A stretch of 64,000 nt of DNA from Flavobacteriaceae bacterium MAR_2010_72 (lineage in GTDB: Bacteria; Bacteroidota; Bacteroidia; Flavobacteriales; Flavobacteriaceae). Location: NCBI GenBank assembly GCA_003550275.1, contig QXCW01000002.1:3347344-3411343 (forward strand), given 5' to 3'. Both the position numbers and the translations under genes were made by a program. Under the pieces are notes generated by a model. The model saw only the letters and a list, made by a program, of their open reading frames with translations, was not told where the DNA came from and did no database searches. How positions within the stretch are numbered: position 1 is the first letter of the stretch; each line of letters opens with the position of its first letter. This document shows, in pieces, positions 56,479 through 64,000 of this stretch.

Positions 56479-57979
56479 TGCTATCAATAAAATCTGCATT
56501 GGCCATACCTTTCGCAAAAGGAGTTAGAAAATCAGTTTTAAAATGGGCCAACAATCCTATTAAAACACAAAAAAAAGTATTCCAAGACTTAATAAGTCAA
56601 GCAACAGCAACGGTTTTTGGCAAGGATCACGATTTTGTAAGTATAAACTCCTATGAAGATTTTGTAAAACGAGTACCCGTACGTGATTATGAAGCATTAC
56701 GACCGTATGTAGATAGAGCCGTAAAAGGAGAAGAAGATATGTTATGGAAAGGGAAGCCTTTATATTTTGCAAAAACTTCAGGTACAACCTCTGGCGCTAA
56801 ATATATTCCTATTACCAAGGAAAGTATGCCAACACATGTTGAAGCCGCTAGAAATGCAATTTTGATGTACATTGCTGAAACTGGAAACAGCAAATTCGTA
56901 GATGGAAAAATGATTTTTCTGCAAGGAAGTCCAGTTTTAGAGCAAAAAAACGGAATCCAGTTTGGAAGACTTTCAGGTATAGTTGCCCATTACGTACCTA
57001 AATATCTTCAAAAAAACAGAATGCCAACTTGGGAAACCAACTGTATTGACGATTGGGAGACAAAAGTTGATGCTATTGTAAAAGAAACATTGCCAGAAAA
57101 TATGACCGTCATTTCTGGGATACCATCATGGGTGCAAATGTATTTTGAAAAAATTCAGCAAAAAACAGGAAAGAAAGTTGGCGACGTATTTAAAAACTTC
57201 AAACTGTTCATATTTGGAGGTGTGAATTACGAACCTTATAGGGCAAAATTTGAAAATCTCATTGGTCGCAAAGTTGATAGTATTGAATTATATCCTGCAA
57301 GCGAGGGCTTTTTTGCCTTTCAGGACCAGCAAAGCGAAAAAGGGATGCTACTTCAGTTGAATTCTGGTATTTTTTATGAATTCATAAAAGCGGATGAATT
57401 TTTTAATAATGAGCCTAAACGCATAACCTTACAAGATGTTCAACTAGGGGTCAATTATGTAATGATCGTTTCCACAAATGCTGGCCTTTGGGCATATAAT
57501 TTAGGAGACACTGTTGAGTTTACGTCGATTAAGCCCTATCGTGTTATTGTTTCTGGCGCATAAAGCATTTTATTTCAGCTTTTGGAGAGCACGTCATTGG
57601 AAAAGAGGTAGAACAGGCACTTCAAGAAGCAATAGTTGATTCTAATATTCGAGTAACCGAATTTACGGTTGCTCCGCAAATCAATCCTAATGATGGATTG
57701 CCTTACCATGAATGGTTTATAGAATTTGAAAACGAACCGGAAGACATGGTTGCTTTAGCTGAAAAATTAGATCATTCACTTCAAAAACAAAACAGCTATT
57801 ATTTTGATTTAATAAAGGGGAATGTTCTACAGACTTTAAAAATAACACCGGTTAGGTCGCTTGGATTTCAGAATTATATGAAGTCAATTGGGAAATTGGG
57901 TGGACAAAACAAAATCCCAAGACTTTCAAATGATCGCAAAATTGCAGAGGCTTTATCAGAGTTAAAATTGGTTAAATAG
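56478..57979 (+). pseudogene. GH3 auxin-responsive-like acyl-adenylate protein, single frameshift
   Basis: The gene should encode about 500 residues. The first 360 codons, to the stop at 57563, have the ANL-type nucleotide-binding segment SGTTSGAKYIPITKESMP and other GH3-family features (YPASEGFFAFQDQ). At about 57554-57558 the frame is lost: SGR...IKHFISAFGEHVIGK continues in the next frame, and the C-terminal domain is intact to 57979. Inserting one base in the GGCGC run restores it (for example GGCCGC). Bacteroidota GH3-like proteins have unknown substrates. Whether this is a real mutation or a sequencing error cannot be told; the nearby palindrome shows the assembly has indel errors. Confidence 0.82.
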
Positions 57980-58007
57980 TATTATCTTTGCTCGTCAAAT
58001 ACGCTAT

Positions 58008-59696
58008 ATGAACAAAAAGAAACACCATGAACGAACAAGGGCTCAAGAGAGCTCAAATGCTATTGAAAGAATGTACATTACCATGCGGCATTTGTTTAAT
58101 CGTGGGTTTTATAAACCAATGGGAGTTTCTGGGGAGACCTTGAGAGAAGCCTTATTACTGTTGCGCCCTGAAATTTATGGCTCTATAGCCGAAGAAAAAG
58201 CGGAACTAGAAGGTCTGCTTTACGTTATTGACAGACTACCCAGAGGCATTGAAGAGTGTACATTTATTAATCTTACAAGTGATGAAGGTTATGCAAATTC
58301 ACATTTTAAACCTATTATTCCTCCAAAACGAAGAAGAAACTGCTATCGCATCGATGATGAGCAGATGAATATTGAAATAACTAGAGGCCGATCAGAAATC
58401 TATGATATTTTAACCCACTTAACGTTTCTTTTTGTTGAATCCCATAAGATTAGCAAGCGAGTTCTTATTGACGAAATTGGAAACACAACCCGTGATTGGG
58501 TTAAATTGGAAAAAGCGGTAATGTCAACAGAAGAGCTAACGCAACAGGAGCGCGAAATAGCCATTACCCATACCGCCAATATTTTAGGAAGAACCTTTAA
58601 TGAACTCACTGAAGCCCATGAAAAGTTTACGTCTTCTGCTCAACCAGATAGATTGTTGCATATTATTTACTGGCTAGGAAAATTGGCTATTGAAGAGGTC
58701 ATCAACAATAAAAAACGCACGGTAACCTTTAGTCCAGTGTTAAGGGAGCGATTGGGTCATCATATTCATGGTGAAATATGGGCAGATCATATAAAAGAAG
58801 TACTTCATAAAAATGATTTGTTGGAGCGTCCAATTCATGTGATTAGTGCCAATATGCACAGTGTCATGAATTCTGTTTTTGCCTCAAACGCGCTAAAAAA
58901 TTTGAAACCAAAAAAGGATATGTTTCAAATTTATGAAGCATTAAGTCAAAAGGACAATGAGGCTATTCGCAACAAGGTCGTAAAAGAGGCAACTCAAAAA
59001 GGCATGATTTACATTGAAGATAAGTCAGGCACGAATATCGACGTTCAGATTTTTGATACTTCTAAAATTGATTTTTCCAAAACAGATATTAATGTTAGTG
59101 AGAGGTTTAACACTTCAGAAAAACCTGTTATATTCGTAATGGATTATGCTTTTGGAGAGCAAGCCTATGAAACTATTGATGAGTTGTTAAAACCGATAAA
59201 GGTTAATGGTAAAAAAATTCATCTTAATGTAGAGTCCATATCCATAATGGGTAAGGCAGGTATTTTAGAAGGAGGTAAGGGTGATATTATGATTCCTTCG
59301 GCACATATTTTTGAAGGGACGGCTGATAATTATCCTTTTACAAATGAACTTTCAAAAGCGGATTTAGAAGGTCAAGGCGTAGCAGTTTGTGAAGGCTCAA
59401 TGATTACGGTTTTAGGCACATCACTCCAAAACAAGGAAATTCTAAAGTTTTTCTTCAATTCCACATGGAATGTGATAGGTTTGGAAATGGAAGGAGCTCA
59501 TTATCAAAAGGCCATACAGGCTGCATCAAAAGTTAGAGGAAGCATAAGGTCTGATGTAAAAGTTAGATATGCTTATTACGCTAGTGATAATCCATTGGAG
59601 ACAGGAAGCACTTTAGCATCAGGAGGATTGGGTACGTCAGGAGTTAAGCCCACCTATTTAATAACACGAAAAATATTACAACAAATATTCAATTAA
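58008..59696 (+). CDS. DUF6909 family protein with nucleoside-phosphorylase-like C-terminus
   Basis: A 562-residue cytoplasmic protein of the Bacteroidota family DUF6909. The N-terminal ~300 residues are helical and unlike known enzymes (ERMYITMRHLFNRGFYKP; PRGIEECTFINLTSDEGY). The C-terminal ~250 residues have features of a purine-nucleoside-phosphorylase-like fold: VIFVMDYAFGEQAYETIDEL, SIMGKAGILEGGKGDIMIPS, and GLEMEGAHYQKA, similar to the EMEGA motif of that superfamily. Activity is unknown. Codons from 59001 on are repeated in reverse in the right arm of the palindrome. Confidence 0.82.
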   Translation: MNKKKHHERTRAQESSNAIERMYITMRHLFNRGFYKPMGVSGETLREALLLLRPEIYGSIAEEKAELEGLLYVIDRLPRGIEECTFINLTSDEGYANSHFKPIIPPKRRRNCYRIDDEQMNIEITRGRSEIYDILTHLTFLFVESHKISKRVLIDEIGNTTRDWVKLEKAVMSTEELTQQEREIAITHTANILGRTFNELTEAHEKFTSSAQPDRLLHIIYWLGKLAIEEVINNKKRTVTFSPVLRERLGHHIHGEIWADHIKEVLHKNDLLERPIHVISANMHSVMNSVFASNALKNLKPKKDMFQIYEALSQKDNEAIRNKVVKEATQKGMIYIEDKSGTNIDVQIFDTSKIDFSKTDINVSERFNTSEKPVIFVMDYAFGEQAYETIDELLKPIKVNGKKIHLNVESISIMGKAGILEGGKGDIMIPSAHIFEGTADNYPFTNELSKADLEGQGVAVCEGSMITVLGTSLQNKEILKFFFNSTWNVIGLEMEGAHYQKAIQAASKVRGSIRSDVKVRYAYYASDNPLETGSTLASGGLGTSGVKPTYLITRKILQQIFN

Positions 59697-61485
59697 TAAT
59701 TTACAATTATGAGTAAGAATTTACCAGAGCCTACAAATTCTGAAGAAGTTGATTTAGGACAATTATTCAAGTTAATAGGCAATGCATTTGAAAGATTTTT
59801 TAGGTTTATAGCTAATATTTTTATTGGGATATATAATGTTATCTTAATCCTATTGATCCATTTTTATAAACGAAAGGTTTGGTATGCAACAGCAATTATT
59901 ATAGGAGGTGCTTTTGGTTTTATAATCGATAAGAAGTCAGACAAATTGTATGGTGCAAATATGTTTATTGAAACTAACTTTAATTCTGCAAGGCAAGTTT
60001 ATGAAAACATTAATCAGTTTCATCAACTGGCAAATAAAGATGCGGATAGTCTAGAATTATCTAGGAGATTGGGTGTAACGGTTGGGGAAGCTGCTAAATT
60101 AAAGGGGTTTTATATTGAGCCAGATATAGATGACAATGTCATAGCCGAAATGTATTCAGCATTTTATTCAATGTTGGATTCAGTCTCTAGAGTAGAAATG
60201 ACCTTTGACAGATATAAAAAGTCTTTAACTAATTATAACTTTAACATTCATCGTATAGGTGTGGCGTCTACTGATAAAACGGTTTATAAAAAGATTGAAA
60301 AGGCTTTTGTTGACGAAATTTCAGCAAATGCCTATTTAAAGAGTTGGTTGAAATTAATATGTTAAATTTAAACAAAAAGGATCAAGCATTATTAAAACAA
60401 GTTCAAAAACGGACTCCTTAGTTGATGAATATTTAAAAATAAGAATTAATGAATCTCAAAAGAACCCATTCCTGGAGCCGGGACAACTTTATACATGGGA
60501 AATGCAGAATCAAGCAATTTAATTGTAGACGAATCAATAATTATTGAAAAACGCCTTGAGTTAGAAGCTCAAAGGCGACAAGTGAATACTGATAAAATTC
60601 TGCAACAAAATATCATTAATGTATTGGCTGGGTTTCCAGACTCTGGATATGATATAAAAGAGTGGACTGATAAAAAGAAGTTTGTATTCCCAATTGTATT
60701 GGCCTCAATGATGCTACTGATCTTTTCTTTCTTGGGCTTGGTAATATTTAGACAAACAAAGTAAGCAATAATTGGAATGAACATTTTAATTACAGGAGGC
60801 GCTGGATTTATTGGCTCTAATTTTGTTGAGTTTTATCTTGAAAACTGTCCTGAAATTAATATTGTCAATTTAGACAAGCTCACTTATGCAGGTGAGCTTT
60901 CAAATTTAAATATAGGAGGTTCTCACTCAAATTATACGTTCGTTCAAGGCGATATTTGTAACAGATCGTTAATAGAAAGCCTTTTTGAGAAGCACAAATT
61001 CAATGGCGTCATTCATTTTGCTGCTGAATCACATGTAGACAACTCTATTAATAACCCAAGTGAATTTATACAAACCAATGTTTTGGCACATTTAACCTTT
61101 TAGATGTTGCTAAAGACTGTTGGATGGATGGTCCACACCAAGTTAAAAAAGGCTTGAGAACAATAAATTTCTTCATATTTCAACAGATGAGGTTTACGGC
61201 ACATTAGGTCAAGAAGGATATTTGTTGAACAAACGCCTTACGCGCCTAATAGCCCTTATAGCGCTCAAGCAGCTTCAGATTTTTTGTGAGAAGTTATTTC
61301 CATACTTACGGACTAAATGTGGTCACCACTAATTGTTCAAATAACTATGGACCGAAACAACATGATGAAAAGTTGATCCAACTATCATTCGAAAAGCGCT
61401 TTCTGGAGAACCAATTCCAATTTATGGTGACGGATCCAATATTAGAGATTGGCTTTATGTATTAGATCATGTAAAGGTATAGATT
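59001..61485 (+). repeat. Left arm of a 5-kb palindrome
   Basis: This stretch is repeated as its reverse complement at 61507-64000 (59001 pairs with 64000). The two arms are nearly identical; the compared differences are almost all one-base changes in homopolymer length, such as A5/A4 near 60220, T4/T3 near 60307, A5/A6 near 60405 and T4/T5 near 61080. A 21-bp unpaired loop (61486-61506) lies between. The right arm continues past the window. Confidence 0.95.
59709..60771 (+). pseudogene. Wzz-like polysaccharide chain-length determinant protein, indel-broken copy
   Basis: A ~354-residue inner-membrane protein when frames are joined using both palindrome arms. It has a first membrane segment at about residues 36-80 (FIGIYNVILILLIHF and YATAIIIGGAFGFI), a helical periplasmic part, and a final hydrophobic helix (FPIVLASMMLLIFSFLGL). 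The two-helix topology and the polysaccharide neighbour suggest a Wzz-type co-polymerase. In this copy the frame is lost near 60340 (A3 where the right arm has A4), then again near 60405, 60435 and 60455. The intact gene very likely exists; the breaks look like sequence error. Confidence 0.65.
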
Positions 61486-61495
61486 GGCATTCCGA
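60777..61495 (+). pseudogene. rmlB: dTDP-glucose 4,6-dehydratase, truncated and indel-broken copy
   Basis: Start of an extended short-chain dehydrogenase of the RmlB/RfbB family. MNILITGGAGFIGSNFVEF carries the NAD-binding GxxGxxG; VIHFAAESHVDNSI follows. The frame is lost at about 61080 (T4 where the right arm has T5), and several more one-base losses follow to 61480. Joined frames give NLLDVAKDCW, STDEVYG, YSASK (YxxxK), [12 protein letters not shown] and [14 protein letters not shown], all in order. The sequence ends at the palindrome axis, so only the first ~240 of about 340 residues are present. The enzyme makes dTDP-4-keto-6-deoxyglucose for surface sugars. Confidence 0.85.
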
Positions 61496-61506
61496 ATGGA
61501 GCCGGG

Positions 61507-62223
61507 AATCTATACCTTTACAATGATCTAATACATAAAGCCAATCTCTAATATTGGGATCCGTCACCATAAATTGGAATTGGTTCTCCAGAAAGCGCTT
61601 TTCGAATGATAGTTGGGATCAACTTTTCATCATGTTGTTTCGGTCCATAGTTATTTGAACAATTAGTGGTGACCACATTTAGTCCGTAAGTATGGAAATA
61701 ACTTCTCACAAAAAATCTGAAGCTGCTTTGAAGCGCTATAAGGGCTATTAGGCGCGTAAGGCGTTTGTTCAACAAATAATCCTTCTTGACCTAATGTGCC
61801 GTAAACCTCATCTGTTGAAATATGAAGAAATTTATTGTTCTCAAAGCCTTTTTTAACTTGGTGTGGACCATCCATCCAACAGTCTTTAGCAACATCTAAA
61901 AGGTTAAATGTGCCAAAAACATTGGTTTGTATAAATTCACTTGGGTTATTAATAGAGTTGTCTACATGTGATTCAGCAGCAAAATGAATGACGCCATTGA
62001 ATTTGTGCTTCTCAAAAAGGCTTTCTATTAACGATCTGTTACAAATATCGCCTTGAACGAACGTATAATTTGAGTGAGAACCTCCTATATTTAAATTTGA
62101 AAGCTCACCTGCATAAGTGAGCTTGTCTAAATTGACAATATTAATTTCAGGACAGTTTTCAAGATAAAACTCAACAAAATTAGAGCCAATAAATCCAGCG
62201 CCTCCTGTAATTAAAATGTTCAT
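61507..62223 (-). pseudogene. rmlB: rmlB, mirrored truncated copy in the right arm
   Basis: Reverse-complement duplicate of the left copy and better preserved. The frame is open for 186 codons (62223 to 61663) through STDEVYGTLGQEGLFVEQ and FPYLRTKCG; then one frame change near 61680 precedes [18 protein letters not shown]. It reaches the palindrome axis and ends. Not an independent gene in my view. Confidence 0.75.
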
Positions 62224-62228
62224 TCCAA

Positions 62229-63293
62229 TTATTGCTTACTTTGTTTGTCTAAATATTTACCAAGCCCCAAGAAAGAAAAGATCAGTAGCATCATTGAGGC
62301 CAATACAATTGGGAATACAAACTTCTTTTTATCAGTCCACTCTTTTATATCATATCCAGAGTCTGGAAACCCAGCCAATACATTAATGATATTTTGTTGC
62401 AGAATTTTATCAGTATTCACTTGTCGCCTTTGAGCTTCTAACTCAAGGCGTTTTTCAATAATTATTGATTCGTCTACAATTAAATTGCTTGATTCTGCAT
62501 TTCCCATGTATAAAGTTGTCCCGGCTCCAGGAATGGGTTCTTTTTGAGATTCATTAATTCTTATTTTAAATATTCATCAACTAAGGAGTCCGTTTTTTGA
62601 ACTTGTTTTAATAATGCTTGATCCTTTTTGTTTAAATTTAACATATTAATTTCAACCAACTCTTTTAAATAGGCATTTGCTGAAATTTCGTCAACAAAGC
62701 CTTTTCAATCTTTTTATAAACCGTTTTATCAGTAGACGCCACACCTATACGATGAATGTTAAAGTTATAATTAGTTAAAGACTTTTATATCTGTCAAAGG
62801 TCATTTCTACTCTAGAGACTGAATCCAACATTGAATAAAATGCTGAATACATTTCGGCTATGACATTGTCATCTATATCTGGCTCAATATAAAACCCCTT
62901 TAATTTAGCAGCTTCCCCAACCGTTACACCCAATCTCCTAGATAATTCTAGACTATCCGCATCTTTATTTGCCAGTTGATGAAACTGATTAATGTTTTCA
63001 TAAACTTGCCTTGCAGAATTAAAGTTAGTTTCAATAAACATATTTGCACCATACAATTTGTCTGACTTCTTATCGATTATAAAACCAAAAGCACCTCCTA
63101 TAATAATTGCTGTTGCATACCAAACCTTTCGTTTATAAAAATGGATCAATAGGATTAAGATAACATTATATATCCCAATAAAAATATTAGCTATAAACCT
63201 AAAAAATCTTTCAAATGCATTGCCTATTAACTTGAATAATTGTCCTAAATCAACTTCTTCAGAATTTGTAGGCTCTGGTAAATTCTTACTCAT
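62229..63293 (-). pseudogene. Wzz-like gene, mirrored copy in the right arm
   Basis: Reverse-complement duplicate of 59709-60771. Here the frame breaks at other places than in the left copy: near 62787 (A4 where the left has A5) and near 62702 (T3 where the left has T4). The C-terminal part from 62507 down is open and ends GLGKYLDKQSKQ, which I take as the true C-terminus; the left copy ends FRQTK because of shorter G and A runs. Confidence 0.7.
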
Positions 63294-63305
63294 AATTGTA
63301 AATTA

Positions 63306-64000
63306 TTAATTGAATATTTGTTGTAATATTTTTCGTGTTATTAAATAGGTGGGCTTAACTCCTGACGTACCCAATCCTCCTGATGCTAAAGTGCTTCCTG
63401 TCTCCAATGGATTATCACTAGCGTAATAAGCATATCTAACTTTTACATCAGACCTTATGCTTCCTCTAACTTTTGATGCAGCCTGTATGGCCTTTTGATA
63501 ATGAGCTCCTTCCATTTCCAAACCTATCACATTCCATGTGGAATTGAAGAAAAACTTTAGAATTTCCTTGTTTTGGAGTGATGTGCCTAAAACCGTAATC
63601 ATTGAGCCTTCACAAACTGCTACGCCTTGACCTTCTAAATCCGCTTTTGAAAGTTCATTTGTAAAAGGATAATTATCAGCCGTCCCTTCAAAAATATGTG
63701 CCGAAGGAATCATAATATCACCCTTACCTCCTTCTAAAATACCTGCCTTACCCATTATGGATATGGACTCTACATTAAGATGAATTTTTTACCATTAACC
63801 TTTATCGGTTTTAACAACTCATCAATAGTTTCATAGGCTTGCTCTCCAAAAGCATAATCCATTACGAATATAACAGGTTTTTCTGAAGTGTTAAACCTCT
63901 CACTAACATTAATATCTGTTTTGGAAAAATCAATTTTAGAAGTATCAAAAATCTGAACGTCGATATTCGTGCCTGACTTATCTTCAATGTAAATCATGCC
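63306..64000 (-). pseudogene. DUF6909 gene C-terminal part, mirrored copy
   Basis: Reverse-complement duplicate of 59001-59696. The frame is open from 63755 to 63306 and from 63997 to 63770, broken by an A6 run near 63787 where the left copy has A7. The 5' part lies beyond the window. Confidence 0.75.

Larger units (their letters stand above)
61507..64000 (-). repeat. Right arm of the 5-kb palindrome
   Basis: Reverse complement of 59001-61485 with scattered homopolymer indels. It contains mirrored rmlB start, Wzz-like gene and DUF6909 end and runs off the window. Confidence 0.95.

Noticed and set aside
57698..57979. Separate small gene encoding a 93-residue protein
   Set aside because: It is the C-terminal end of the GH3-family protein in the frame reached after the one-base deletion near 57556.
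61486..61506. Hairpin-like loop at the palindrome axis as a possible covalently closed chromosome telomere
   Set aside because: The axis falls inside the rmlB coding frame and the arms carry sequencing-type indels; an assembly fold-back explains it more simply.

Overview
The window is chromosomal DNA from a member of the Bacteroidota, almost certainly the family Flavobacteriaceae (genus not determinable from sequence alone). The support is AT-rich DNA, several TAnnTTTG -7 promoter boxes, type IX secretion (T9SS) sorting domains of both type A and type B, PorP/SprF proteins, a FecI/FecR/TonB-receptor set, and Bacteroidota-type families (DUF4837, DUF4175, DUF6909, DUF2807). Two perfect 16-bp parS-type sites flank mnmG, and rnpA is also present, so the segment probably lies near the replication origin.

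Layout. 1-9.0 kb: the end of a subtilisin-like protease, an M1 metallopeptidase, rnpA, a CtpA-type protease, an OmpA-like protein, then a minus-strand run of ElaA-type acetyltransferase, cation-efflux transporter and rpiB. After a 590-bp AT-rich gap comes a secreted seven-repeat propeller protein. 9.2-13.4 kb: rnr, a DUF2807 protein, a LysE-type exporter, tRNA-Cys and folB. 13.4-29.1 kb: a minus-strand cluster of four surface genes, consisting of a CHU_C/Ig-like protein, a PorP/SprF protein fused to three SPOR-like repeats, a 3253-residue SprB-like adhesin with about 28 repeats, and a second PorP/SprF protein. It resembles the gliding operon sprC-sprD-sprB-sprF. 29.3-43.6 kb: glnS, small membrane and acyltransferase genes, an SPFH protein, gltX, a DUF4175 giant, ybeY, parS-mnmG-parS and a methyltransferase. 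43.8-49.1 kb: a Skp/OmpH-like lipoprotein, a DUF6438-like protein and an ECF sigma / FecR / TonB receptor cassette. A 34-bp perfect inverted repeat brackets the sigma gene. 49.1-59.7 kb: holB, a T9SS cargo protein, pgk, an MltD-like transglycosylase, a DUF4837 lipoprotein, tatA, an M23 peptidase, a frameshifted GH3-family gene and a DUF6909 gene.

59.0-64.0 kb: a 5-kb near-perfect palindrome centred near 61,496. The right half is the reverse complement of the left half (DUF6909 end, a Wzz-like gene, the start of rmlB). The differences I compared are nearly all one-base changes in homopolymer length, and these break reading frames in both arms. This is best read as a fold-back assembly artefact at a contig end. 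Real gene content probably stops inside rmlB at about 61,490, where a surface-polysaccharide locus seems to begin.

The unifying theme is envelope biology: T9SS cargo and adhesins, outer-membrane receptors, cell-wall enzymes and polysaccharide genes, mixed with translation, RNA-processing and replication housekeeping genes. The least explained signals are the inverted repeat around the sigma gene and the PorP-SPOR fusion in the SprB-like locus.
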